Below, one piece after another: positions 1-6,401 of a DNA stretch of 7,437 nt. A program made the translations under genes and the position numbers. Origin of the DNA: Syntrophomonadaceae bacterium (GTDB taxonomy: Bacteria; Bacillota; Syntrophomonadia; Syntrophomonadales; Syntrophomonadaceae); NCBI GenBank assembly GCA_030526885.1, contig JAUNBV010000053.1:4299-11735 (forward strand), read 5' to 3'. The notes beneath the pieces are model-generated. The model saw nothing but the letters and a program-made list of their open reading frames with translations, was not told where the DNA came from and ran no database searches. Numbering within the stretch: position 1 is the stretch's first letter; each line of letters begins with the position of its first letter.

Positions 1-336
1 CAACACCATGGAGTCAAGCCCGGAAGCTACATTAAACAAATGCTCCACCGCGGCGTAACAATTCTTTTGGTAAACATAGGGGAAAAGCTGCTCGTCATCC
101 AACCCGGAGCGCGCGGACAAATACTCGCGCATATACTGCTGGCCGATCTCGATACTCCGCGCCACCGCATAAACCTCGGTCCGGTTGCAAGTGGTGAGGA
201 TAAATATCCCCTCCAATGGCGACTGCTCGCGAAAACGCTTATAGATTCCCTCTATCTCCGAGGTGCTGAAAGCAAATTTTTCTCTCACTTGCACCGGCGT
301 AGTATGATGGCTCAATCCTGTAAGCAGGATATACAA
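1..336 (-). CDS. hemA: Glutamyl-tRNA reductase, N-terminal 112 residues (cut by window edge)
   Basis: This is the first enzyme of C5-pathway tetrapyrrole synthesis. It reduces glutamyl-tRNA(Glu) to glutamate-1-semialdehyde with NADPH in the cytoplasm. Translating the minus strand gives family hallmarks: GLSHHTTPVQVREKFAF at residues 7-23, the active-site cysteine in TTCNRTE (Cys50), and GLDSMVL, the start of the GLDSMVLGE motif, at the window edge. The chosen start is TTG at 336-334: it gives the usual short M-x-I-L-x-x-GL N-terminus and has an AGGAG about 11 bases upstream (348-352). The C-terminal NADPH-binding and dimerisation domains lie outside the window. The gene overlaps the end of the precorrin-2 dehydrogenase gene by 25 bases, which suggests translational coupling. 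The identity is clear; the exact start is slightly less certain because no ATG is available. Confidence 0.95.
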   Translation of the reverse strand, partial: MYILLTGLSHHTTPVQVREKFAFSTSEIEGIYKRFREQSPLEGIFILTTCNRTEVYAVARSIEIGQQYMREYLSARSGLDDEQLFPYVYQKNCYAAVEHLFNVASGLDSMVL

Positions 337-953
337 TGCTCTATTCTCTCCTCTGCGAAGTTTTCATCCTGGCTGGGCGTCAGCCTTAAGGGCAATGCGT
401 TGATAAGCGCAGCAAAAACCATGCGCCGCTCCTGCAGGCTTAAATCAGACTGTTTGATAAGCTCCCTAATATCGCCCATTTTATTGACAAAGCGTCCGTA
501 ATCCTCGGTAATTATATTGCCCAGCTCCCGTTTGAGCCACGCAGCGAACATCGGGCTGCGCCCCTCGGTAGAAATAGCCACCGCCAGGTGGTCCTGGCGC
601 AACACCGCCGGTACGTAAAAATCGCAATTGGGCGGATCATCGGCCGCATTGACCATTATACCGCGCTCGCGGCATGCCGCGGCTATCTCGCCGTTCAGTT
701 CATGGTCGTCGGTAGTGATAAACGCCATAAAAACGCCTTCCAGATGGTCAGGAGCAAATGACGCCGCTTGCCATTCAATAGCGCCGCTATCATGCAGTTG
801 CCGCAACCCGGATTGGATGTCGGGGCTAACCAGCGATACTTTCGCGCCGTACTCCAAAAGGGTCTTCACCTTGCGCTCAGCTACCGAGCCGCCGCCGATT
901 ACCAGGCACTTCTTGTGCTCAAGATTCAGATATATCGGATATAGATGTGCCAT
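312..953 (-). CDS. Precorrin-2 dehydrogenase (CysG N-terminal / SirC / Met8 type)
   Basis: A 213-residue protein of the siroheme synthase N-terminal family. It oxidises precorrin-2 to sirohydrochlorin with NAD+; some members also insert iron. Visible features are the Rossmann nucleotide-binding loop GGGSVAERK (residues 20-28), the segment NAADDPPNCDFYVPA (102-116), whose Asp105 aligns with the catalytic Asp104 of enterobacterial CysG, and ISTEGRSP (127-134). A helical C-terminal region follows. There is no uroporphyrinogen methyltransferase domain, so it is a stand-alone form. Size and architecture match SirC/Met8; sequence alone does not show whether the ferrochelatase activity is present. 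The ATG at 953 lies two bases after the tatA stop; the ribosome binding site (GGAC at about 962-965) is weak, so translation is probably coupled to tatA. The hemA gene follows, so the pair supplies precursor and branch enzyme for siroheme or heme made via siroheme. Confidence 0.93.
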   Translation of the reverse strand: MAHLYPIYLNLEHKKCLVIGGGSVAERKVKTLLEYGAKVSLVSPDIQSGLRQLHDSGAIEWQAASFAPDHLEGVFMAFITTDDHELNGEIAAACRERGIMVNAADDPPNCDFYVPAVLRQDHLAVAISTEGRSPMFAAWLKRELGNIITEDYGRFVNKMGDIRELIKQSDLSLQERRMVFAALINALPLRLTPSQDENFAEERIEHCISCLQD

Positions 954-955
954 GG

Positions 956-1147
956 CTATTCGTCCGTTTTGTCCTGTTTGATTTCCAGCTCTTCCACCAC
1001 ATCTTCCTTGGCCTTGCGGAAGTTTTTGATGGATTTCCCCAAAGACTCGGCTACCTTGGGTAGTTTGCCCGGCCCCACAATAATCAAAATGATGAGCAGG
1101 ATCAACACCAGTTCCCAGGGGCCAAAATTACCTATCAAACCAAACAT
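956..1147 (-). CDS. tatA: Twin-arginine translocase subunit TatA
   Basis: A 63-residue protein with TatA architecture: a short N-terminus (MFGLIGNFGPWE), one very hydrophobic membrane helix (about residues 11-24, with polar Glu12 near its start), a GPGKLP hinge (25-30), then an amphipathic helix with SLGKSIKNFRKA (35-46) and a charged cytoplasmic tail. TatA oligomers form the protein-conducting element of the Tat system, which exports folded, cofactor-loaded proteins. The start at 1147 is chosen over an in-frame ATG at 1189 because a perfect AGGAGGT (1155-1161) lies 7 bases upstream and because family members begin just before the membrane helix. The hinge has Val-Gly rather than the common Phe-Gly, a mild variation. 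It follows tatC, and no tatB is seen, so a minimal TatAC system is likely. A promoter candidate lies in the 102-base gap upstream. Confidence 0.94.
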   Translation of the reverse strand: MFGLIGNFGPWELVLILLIILIIVGPGKLPKVAESLGKSIKNFRKAKEDVVEELEIKQDKTDE

Positions 1148-1218
1148 TTTCACTACCTCCTGTTTTCCCGGCTTTATAGGCCGTGCCAAAATAAACTTCC
1201 GCTAAGGTTGTACCATGA

Positions 1219-1247
1219 ATTATGGCAAACTGTCGCCGTTTTGTAAA
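1219..1247 (-). promoter_or_regulatory. Candidate sigma-A promoter for tatA
   Basis: On the minus strand TTTACA (1247-1242) and CATAAT (1224-1219) are separated by exactly 17 bases; each hexamer matches the sigma-70/sigma-A consensus at 5 of 6 positions. The -35 box lies just past the tatC stop codon (1250-1252), and initiation would fall near 1212, about 65 bases before the tatA start. This could give tatA extra transcription relative to tatC, which suits the excess of TatA over TatC needed for Tat pores. It is a sequence match only. Confidence 0.5.
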
Positions 1248-1249
1248 GT

Positions 1250-2239
1250 TCATTCCTCATCGCCGCTGCCGGCGCTGCCATTATCGACGGCGTTATCGCT
1301 ACCGTCGGCATCAGTATCTGCACTGGCGTCGCCGTTATCGCTGCCGCTGCTATCCGCGCTGCTTACGCCGCCGGTATTTCCACTGCCGCCACCGCTATTG
1401 GCGCTACTACCGCTGCGGCGCAGGCGCCGTGCCTCCCGCGCTGCCTTCCGGGCCGCTTTTTTCGCCGCCCGGGCTTCACGCTTGACGCGTGCCTGCTCAG
1501 CCCGCTCAGGACTGGGCTTGGCAAATTTGGCCACGATGATGCTGACTTCGTAAAGAATGTATACCGGCACCGCCATCAGGCCCATGGAAAACGGGTCGCC
1601 GCCGGGGGTCAGCGCGGCGGAAAGCATGACGATGATGAGTATGGCGTATTTGCGGTTTTTCGCCAGGAATTCCTTGGTGATGAGCCCCATTTTGCTCAGG
1701 AAGAATACCACCACCGGCAGTTCGAAGATCAAACCGAAGGGGATGCAGAACGCCAGCACAAAAGAGACGTACTGATCGACCTTGAACATGGTTTCGAGGC
1801 TCTCGCCGGCTATAAATATGAAGAATTTCAGGATTAGCTGCAGTATGCCAAAATAGGCAAAGGTCAAACCGCCAAAAAACAGCCCCAGTTTTACCGGCAG
1901 CTGGATATAGACATTTTTGCGTTCCTTGGGGTACAGGGCGGGCTTGAAGAACGACCATATGGCCAATATGGTGATGGGCAAGGTTAGGGTAAAGCCAGCC
2001 AAAAGCGACAGCTTCAACTTTACAAAAAATGCCTCAGTGACTCCGGTGACCACCAGGTTTTCATTCTGGCTGGTCAGGGGTTCGATGACAAAGGCCAGCA
2101 AGGGTTCATTGTATATGAAGCACACCACCGCGCCCGTCAATATCGCTACTACGCTGATAATTAGCGAACGCCGCAGCGCCTTTAAGTGCTCCAGCAAGGT
2201 CATTTTTTCTTCCGGAGTCATATCCGCCAAAGAACTCAA
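1250..2239 (-). CDS. tatC: Twin-arginine translocase subunit TatC with long charged C-terminal tail
   Basis: TatC is the six-helix membrane receptor that binds twin-arginine signal peptides. Residues 1-240 are a normal TatC core: EHLKALRRSL (17-26), FFKPALYPKERK (97-108, where Glu106 matches E. coli Glu103), and FGLIFELP (168-175, where Glu173 matches E. coli Glu170). Two things are unusual. The conserved HLxELR motif reads HLKALR, with Ala21 in place of the glutamate equivalent to E. coli Glu15. Residues 241-329 form an extension: a Lys/Arg/Ala-rich, probably helical part (241-275), then a Ser/Gly/Asn/Asp-rich tail without Lys or Arg ending in DEE. The start is TTG at 2239, chosen because GGGAGG (2248-2253) lies 8 bases upstream; the next in-frame ATG (2221) would be too far from it. 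It begins 31 bases after the polyprenyl synthase gene. Confidence 0.95.
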   Translation of the reverse strand: MSSLADMTPEEKMTLLEHLKALRRSLIISVVAILTGAVVCFIYNEPLLAFVIEPLTSQNENLVVTGVTEAFFVKLKLSLLAGFTLTLPITILAIWSFFKPALYPKERKNVYIQLPVKLGLFFGGLTFAYFGILQLILKFFIFIAGESLETMFKVDQYVSFVLAFCIPFGLIFELPVVVFFLSKMGLITKEFLAKNRKYAILIIVMLSAALTPGGDPFSMGLMAVPVYILYEVSIIVAKFAKPSPERAEQARVKREARAAKKAARKAAREARRLRRSGSSANSGGGSGNTGGVSSADSSGSDNGDASADTDADGSDNAVDNGSAGSGDEE

Positions 2240-2270
2240 TATTTACGCCTCCCGCCACATAAATCAGGGC

Positions 2271-3245
2271 CTAAAACGAACGATGGACAACAAAATCGGT
2301 AATGCGTGCCAGGCTGTCGCGGGCTTCCCCCGGCGGCAGTTTTTCCAGCAGCTTGCGCGCCCGCAGCGCATATTTTTCACTTAATTCCAAGCTGTAATCT
2401 ATACCGCCGGAGTCGATGACCCCATCGATGATCTCCTCCGCGTGCTGCCGGGTCAGTTCCGGGGAACTCATCCAAGCGCGCAACTGCCCGCGCTCCGGTG
2501 AATGTTCGAGCGCATACAGCGCCGGCAGGGTAATGAGTCCCTGGCGGATATCGCTTCCGGTGGGCTTGCCCAAAGTCTTCTCATCGGCCACATAATCCAA
2601 AACGTCATCGGTAATCTGAAAAGCCATCCCCAGACAATGGCCGTAACGCTCCACGGTTTTTATCTGCTGCGCCGTGGCCGGGCTCAGCATGGCACCCAGC
2701 TTGCAGCTAATCGAAATCAGCAGGGCCGTCTTGCGCTGTATCCGCCGCAGGTAATCCTTCAAACCCTGCTCCGGGTTGAACCCGCTCTCCATCTGGCGAA
2801 ACTCGCCCACGCACATATCCATGGATGCCAAAGCCAAGATTTCGACCAGTTCCTGACGCTGGTATTGGGCGGTAAGGGCCATGGCGCGGGCCAGGATATA
2901 GTTGCCCGCATATACCGATACCCGGTTGCCCCAGGTGGCCTTTACGGTTGTGCGTCCCCGCCGCAGCACGGAATCGTCGATTACATCATCATGCACCAGC
3001 GTGGCCATGTGGATTAATTCCAAGGCCGTAGCCATGGGAATTACCGAATCGATGCGCTCCATAAACAGACGGGCGCTGAGCAGGGCGAACGCCGGGCGCA
3101 TCCTTTTACCGCCGCCGCGCACCAGATGGACGGAAGCCTCTCGCAGCTCGGCAATTTCCGTGTCAATACTGTCGAGCATAGCGGCTTCAACCTGCTTCAG
3201 CTCCCGATTGACCAAGCCAAACATTTCCGCTCCCACATCATTCAT
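2271..3245 (-). CDS. Trans-polyprenyl diphosphate synthase, long-chain (hepta/octaprenyl type)
   Basis: A 324-residue all-alpha prenyltransferase that condenses isopentenyl diphosphate with an allylic diphosphate to build the quinone side chain. Visible motifs are GGGKRMRP (44-51), the first aspartate-rich motif DDVIDD (86-91), and the second, FQITDDVLDY (209-218), followed by GKPTGSD. The position five residues before the first motif is Ala; small residues there are typical of medium- and long-chain synthases, while aromatic ones stop at C15-C20, so a C30-C45 product is inferred. The start at 3245 overlaps the ubiX stop by 8 bases and has GGGGGA (3255-3260) 9 bases upstream. An ATG at 3224 with GGGAG 5 bases upstream is an alternative (317 residues). 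A 45-residue upstream extension of the frame is the ubiX gene read in another frame. HepT/IspB-like; exact chain length is not readable from the sequence. Confidence 0.92.
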   Translation of the reverse strand: MNDVGAEMFGLVNRELKQVEAAMLDSIDTEIAELREASVHLVRGGGKRMRPAFALLSARLFMERIDSVIPMATALELIHMATLVHDDVIDDSVLRRGRTTVKATWGNRVSVYAGNYILARAMALTAQYQRQELVEILALASMDMCVGEFRQMESGFNPEQGLKDYLRRIQRKTALLISISCKLGAMLSPATAQQIKTVERYGHCLGMAFQITDDVLDYVADEKTLGKPTGSDIRQGLITLPALYALEHSPERGQLRAWMSSPELTRQHAEEIIDGVIDSGGIDYSLELSEKYALRARKLLEKLPPGEARDSLARITDFVVHRSF

Positions 3246-3837
3246 CACCGATATTCCCCCGGTAACGCGCAAAAATGTCATGGGGCAGGCGCAACACATC
3301 CAGGACTTTGCCCACCACGAAATCCACCATATCCCCCACCCCTTGCGGCTTATGATAAAACGCCGGCATGGCCGGGACAATCACCGCCCCGTCCTCGGAC
3401 AGGCGCAGCATATTGCGCAGATGCACAGAGCTTAAAGGCGTCTCGCGCGGCACCAGCACTAGGGGGCGTCTTTCCTTGAGCATCACATCCGCCGCGCGCT
3501 CGATCAGGTTGTCCGAGCGCCCGCCGCTGACCGCCGACAGGCTGCCCATGGAACAAGGCGCAATAATCATCGCGTCACACAGGTAAGAACCGCTGGCGAT
3601 CACCGCCGCAATATCATGGTAATCATGCATCAAAAGCTTGCCGTCGGCAAACAGCGCCCGGCGCTCATTTAAACCCATGCCCTCTAGCTCCAGGCCCAGT
3701 TCGTCGTGCATCACCAGCTCCGCTGCCGGGCTGATGACCACATGCAGCTCATGCCCGCCTGCCAGCAAGCGGTTTATGAGCTCGATGCCGTAAACCGCGC
3801 CGCTGGCTCCCGTTATGCCTACAATATATCTGCCCAT
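3238..3837 (-). CDS. ubiX: Flavin prenyltransferase UbiX (MqnM role likely)
   Basis: A 199-residue flavoprotein that attaches a dimethylallyl unit to FMN, making prenylated FMN, the cofactor of UbiD decarboxylases. Family hallmarks are the N-terminal FMN loop GITGASG (7-13), PCSMGSLSAVSGG (94-106), SDNLIERAADV (108-118), KERRPLVLVPRETPL (121-135) and FYHKP (160-164). The length is normal. The ATG at 3837 lies 16 bases after the ubiA stop, with an AGGGG-type ribosome binding site at about 3845-3849. The last codons overlap the polyprenyl synthase start. Location next to ubiD and ubiA shows its cofactor product serves the UbiD at the head of this operon. UbiX family members all appear to make the same cofactor, so the biochemical role is firm and the pathway name is the inferred part. 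Confidence 0.96.
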   Translation of the reverse strand: MGRYIVGITGASGAVYGIELINRLLAGGHELHVVISPAAELVMHDELGLELEGMGLNERRALFADGKLLMHDYHDIAAVIASGSYLCDAMIIAPCSMGSLSAVSGGRSDNLIERAADVMLKERRPLVLVPRETPLSSVHLRNMLRLSEDGAVIVPAMPAFYHKPQGVGDMVDFVVGKVLDVLRLPHDIFARYRGNIGDE

Positions 3838-3853
3838 TGCGCCACCCCTGTTA

Positions 3854-4711
3854 TTAGCTCCATAATACCCCCGCCGCGGTCACCGCCAGCAGGATCAGGC
3901 CCACATAATGATTCACCCGGAAGGAGGCGGTATTGACCTGCTCCAAATCGCCCGGCCCCACCAGTAAATGCTCATACAGCAGCAAAGCCGCCACAAACGC
4001 GGTTCCCGCATAATACACCCCGTTCAGGTCAAAAATCGCCCCGCTTAGCGCCAATAATACTACCACTAAAAAATGCAACAGGGCCGATATTTTTAACGCC
4101 GCCGCCACCCCGAATCGGGCCGGAACGGAATAAAGCCCGCGGCTGCGGTCAAATTCCACATCCTGACAGGCGTACATGGTGTCAAAGCCGCCGACCCAAA
4201 AAGCCACCACCAGCCACAACACCAGCGGCCGCCAGTCCATGCTGCCGGTAATCGCGATCCATCCCCCCACCGGCCCGATACCGATAGCCATGCCCAGCAG
4301 CAGATGGCACCACCAGGTAAAACGCTTGGTGTAGGAATAACCCCACAGCGCCAGCACCGCCAGCGGAGCGAGCTTTAAGCACAAGGGATTTAGCATATAA
4401 GCCGAAACCAGCAGTATGGCAAGGCATATCACTACCGCCACCCACACCCAGAACACCGAAAGCTGCCCCGAAGCCATCGCCCAATGCGCGGTGCGCGGAT
4501 TGGCGCGGTCTATATGGCGGTCGATGAGGCGGTTTAAGCACAACGCCGCCGTGCGCGCCCCGATCATCGCCGTGGTAATCCACAGCAACTCCCAGCCGCC
4601 GGGTACGCCCCGGGCGGCCAGCAGCGCGCCCATATAGGCAAACGGCAGGGCGAACAGGCTATGCTCCAGATCTATCATGCGGAAAAAAACTTTTATCTTA
4701 GTCCAGGCCAT
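3854..4711 (-). CDS. ubiA: UbiA-family polyprenyltransferase (probable menaquinone MqnP type)
   Basis: A 285-residue polytopic membrane enzyme that transfers a polyprenyl chain to an aromatic acid. The two magnesium-diphosphate motifs of the UbiA family are present: NRLIDRHID (60-68) and DTMYACQDVEFD (177-188), followed by SVPARFG. These forms, rather than the NDxxD of enteric UbiA, are common in the UbiA proteins of Clostridia, Actinobacteria and Archaea. Eight to nine hydrophobic segments can be seen. In this context the acceptor is probably 1,4-dihydroxy-6-naphthoate of the futalosine pathway; 4-hydroxybenzoate is the alternative. The ATG at 4711 is chosen because GGAG lies 5 bases upstream and the protein then begins MAWTKIKVFFRMIDLEHS, close to family length; ATGs at 4750 and 4747 would add 12-13 residues lying in the ubiD 3' end. 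The gene overlaps ubiD by 14 bases. Confidence 0.94.
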   Translation of the reverse strand: MAWTKIKVFFRMIDLEHSLFALPFAYMGALLAARGVPGGWELLWITTAMIGARTAALCLNRLIDRHIDRANPRTAHWAMASGQLSVFWVWVAVVICLAILLVSAYMLNPLCLKLAPLAVLALWGYSYTKRFTWWCHLLLGMAIGIGPVGGWIAITGSMDWRPLVLWLVVAFWVGGFDTMYACQDVEFDRSRGLYSVPARFGVAAALKISALLHFLVVVLLALSGAIFDLNGVYYAGTAFVAALLLYEHLLVGPGDLEQVNTASFRVNHYVGLILLAVTAAGVLWS

Positions 4712-6149
4712 ACTCGCTCCAGCGCCGGCTGACCAACGCTTTGACATCATCGCTCATCTCGATATCATCCGGCCACTCCCGGTCATGGCCCTCGTCACGC
4801 CGCTTTTTCGTGGCGTCGATGCCAATTTTGGAGCCAAACAGCGGCAGCGGCGCGGAATGGTCCAGCACATCCAGCGGCCCGTCGGTGAGCGTGATATCAC
4901 GCCGCGGGTCTACATTATTATATACCTTCCACATGACCTCGGAATTATTATGCACATTTACCCCCTCGTCCACCACAATGATATATTTGGCGAACATCAT
5001 CTGCCCCATCCCCCACAGCGCATTCATCAGCTTGCGCGCATGGCCGGGGAACGATTTGCGCAGCGATACCACCACGCAATTATGGAATACGCCCTCCATC
5101 GGCATATGCAAATCCACGATTTCCGGGATCTGAAACTTCAACACCGGCAGAAAAATGCGCTCCGTGGCCAGGGCAAGGAAGCAATCCTCCTGCGGCGGCT
5201 TGCCCACGATAGTAGCCGGATAGACCGGGTTTTTGCGGTGGGTGATACATGTGACGTGAAACACCGGGTACTCGCCGGGCAGCGAATAATAACCGGTATG
5301 GTCGCCAAAAGGACCCTCCATGCGCAGCTCCGCCGGGTCCACATAGCCCTCCAGCACGATCTCCGCGTCCGCCGGGACCTCCATCGCTATAGTCTTGCAG
5401 GCCACGATATCCACCGGCTTTTTGCGCAAAAATCCCGCCAGGATCAGCTCGTCGATATCCTTGGGCAACGGCGCGGTAGCGGAATAAGTGATGGCGGGGT
5501 CGCCGCCCAGCGCCACCGCGACCTCGATGCGGTTCTTGCCCGCCTGCTTATAGCGGCGGTAATTCTCCGCTCCGTCATGGTGAATGTGCCAGTGCATACC
5601 CGTACTCATGGCATCAAACACCTGCATCCGATACATCCCCACATTGCGCTTGCCGCTGACCGGGTCCTTGGTGTAGATATGGGGCAGAGTGATAAAACGC
5701 CCCGCATCCTGCGGCCAGCATTTGAGCACCGGCAAAATATCCAGCGAGGGCTGCTTGTGCACCACTTCCTGACAGGGCGCGCTCTTGACCAGCTTGGGAA
5801 AATAAGAAGAAAGCTGCGCCAGTTTCGGCACCAGCTTCAGCTTGCCCACCAGGGTGCTGGGCAGTTCATCCGCGATACCCAACAATTCGCTTATCTCCGC
5901 CGCAATATCATCCAGACGCTCCGCGCCCAGGCTCATCGCCATGCGCCGTTCACTGCCGAACGCATTCATCAGCACCGGCATGTCCGAACCCTTGACCTTC
6001 TCAAACAATAACGCCGGACCATACGCCTTGCTCACGCGGTCCGTAATCTCCGTTATCTCCAGCACGGGATCCACCTCGGTCTTTATCCTGACCAGCTCAC
6101 CCGCCGCCTCCAGACGTTCGATAAATTCCCGCAAGTCCCTGTATGCCAT
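4698..6149 (-). CDS. ubiD: UbiD-family prenylated-FMN decarboxylase (probable menaquinone MqnL type)
   Basis: A 483-residue UbiD decarboxylase that removes the carboxylate from the prenylated aromatic ring, using prenylated FMN from UbiX. The active-site set is complete. By position and motif Asn169, His191 and Glu234 match the metal and cofactor ligands of fungal Fdc1 (Asn168, His191, Glu233), and Arg174, Glu278 and Asp283 match its Arg173, Glu277 and Glu282. EGPFGDHTGYYS (278-289) is diagnostic; Asp instead of Glu at the last position is normal for UbiD proper. The C-terminus contains GSKIGIDATKK, which is typical. The ATG at 6149 has AAGGAGT (6156-6162) 6 bases upstream, so the start is clear. 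It heads the operon; a TATAAT box lies about 45 bases upstream. The substrate, prenyl-dihydroxynaphthoate or prenyl-hydroxybenzoate, is inferred from taxonomy and neighbours. Confidence 0.96.
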   Translation of the reverse strand: MAYRDLREFIERLEAAGELVRIKTEVDPVLEITEITDRVSKAYGPALLFEKVKGSDMPVLMNAFGSERRMAMSLGAERLDDIAAEISELLGIADELPSTLVGKLKLVPKLAQLSSYFPKLVKSAPCQEVVHKQPSLDILPVLKCWPQDAGRFITLPHIYTKDPVSGKRNVGMYRMQVFDAMSTGMHWHIHHDGAENYRRYKQAGKNRIEVAVALGGDPAITYSATAPLPKDIDELILAGFLRKKPVDIVACKTIAMEVPADAEIVLEGYVDPAELRMEGPFGDHTGYYSLPGEYPVFHVTCITHRKNPVYPATIVGKPPQEDCFLALATERIFLPVLKFQIPEIVDLHMPMEGVFHNCVVVSLRKSFPGHARKLMNALWGMGQMMFAKYIIVVDEGVNVHNNSEVMWKVYNNVDPRRDITLTDGPLDVLDHSAPLPLFGSKIGIDATKKRRDEGHDREWPDDIEMSDDVKALVSRRWSEYGLD

Positions 6150-6195
6150 GATTTCACTCCTTTTATATCATACCCTCCGGGTGCCGAATTATTTT

Positions 6196-6201
6196 ATTAT
6201 A
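6196..6201 (-). promoter_or_regulatory. Candidate -10 box of the ubiD operon promoter
   Basis: The minus strand has a perfect TATAAT at 6201-6196, about 47 bases before the ubiD start, preceded by CCTG and followed by an AT-rich stretch. No good TTGACA-like box is present at 16-18 bases spacing (the 17-base position reads TATGCG). If real, the promoter may depend on an activator. It is the best candidate for initiating the long operon. Confidence 0.4.
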
Positions 6202-6286
6202 CAGGTTTTATCGACGTTCGCATAGAGGAAAAGGGATAAAAAGCGCGCCCCGCAGTAGCAGCTATGTTTATTCCACGTGGTGTCAT
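6197..6286 (-). CDS. Possible 29-residue small ORF / leader peptide before ubiD
   Basis: ATG at 6286-6284 is preceded by AAGGAGG (6296-6302 on the plus strand as its complement) at 8 bases spacing, as good a ribosome binding site as any in the window. The frame runs 29 codons to TAA at 6199-6197, starting MTPRGINIAATAGRAF. The composition is not hydrophobic and shows no run of one regulatory amino acid, so a classical attenuator peptide is not evident. I recognise no family. The stop overlaps the TATAAT box of the ubiD promoter candidate. It may be a real small protein, a leader peptide, or the remains of a gene; the coding claim rests on the ribosome binding site alone. Confidence 0.3.
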   Translation of the reverse strand: MTPRGINIAATAGRAFYPFSSMRTSIKPV

Positions 6287-6320
6287 TCTTAATCCCTCCT
6301 TGAAAATTACGCCGGATATG

Positions 6321-6356
6321 CAAAAGGCGTCTGTTCGGTTGAACAGCCGCCTTTTG
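6321..6356 (-). terminator. Long hairpin, probable factor-independent terminator after the lipoprotein gene
   Basis: Arms 6321-6336 and 6341-6356 pair at 15 of 16 positions (one mismatch, 6330 against 6347) around a 4-base loop. On the minus strand the outer part is AAAAGGCG ... CGCCTTTT, so the A-tract pairs with a U-tract as in bidirectional terminators, though the U-run is only four long. It lies about 85 bases after the lipoprotein stop codon and 170 bases before ubiD, the right place to separate the two units. It is symmetric enough to work on either strand. Confidence 0.5.
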
Positions 6357-6401
6357 CGGTATTGAGCTTTTTGGGGCTCTCATGTTTCAGTTTGTTTATG
6401 C

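Noticed and set aside
1148..1189. 14-residue N-terminal extension of TatA
   Set aside because: The ATG at 1147 has a perfect AGGAGGT at 7 bases; the extension would contain that ribosome binding site and is not seen in the family.
1215..1553. Plus-strand frames opposite the tatC 3' end, one very Arg/Tyr/Cys-rich and one Leu/Pro/Ser-rich
   Set aside because: They are low-complexity complements of the Ser/Gly/Asp tail of TatC; no ribosome binding site supports them.
3246..3380. 45-residue N-terminal extension of the polyprenyl synthase
   Set aside because: It is ubiX read in another frame; family members start near the 3245 ATG, which has its own ribosome binding site.
4677..6011. 444-codon open frame on the plus strand opposite ubiD
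   Set aside because: It is entirely antisense to a gene with complete UbiD motifs, its product is a His/Arg/Gln-rich composition typical of reverse-strand shadows in GC-rich coding DNA, and it resembles no family.
6189..6383. 64-codon minus-strand frame crossing the long hairpin before ubiD
   Set aside because: No ribosome binding site, it runs through the terminator hairpin, and it overlaps the better-initiated 29-codon frame.
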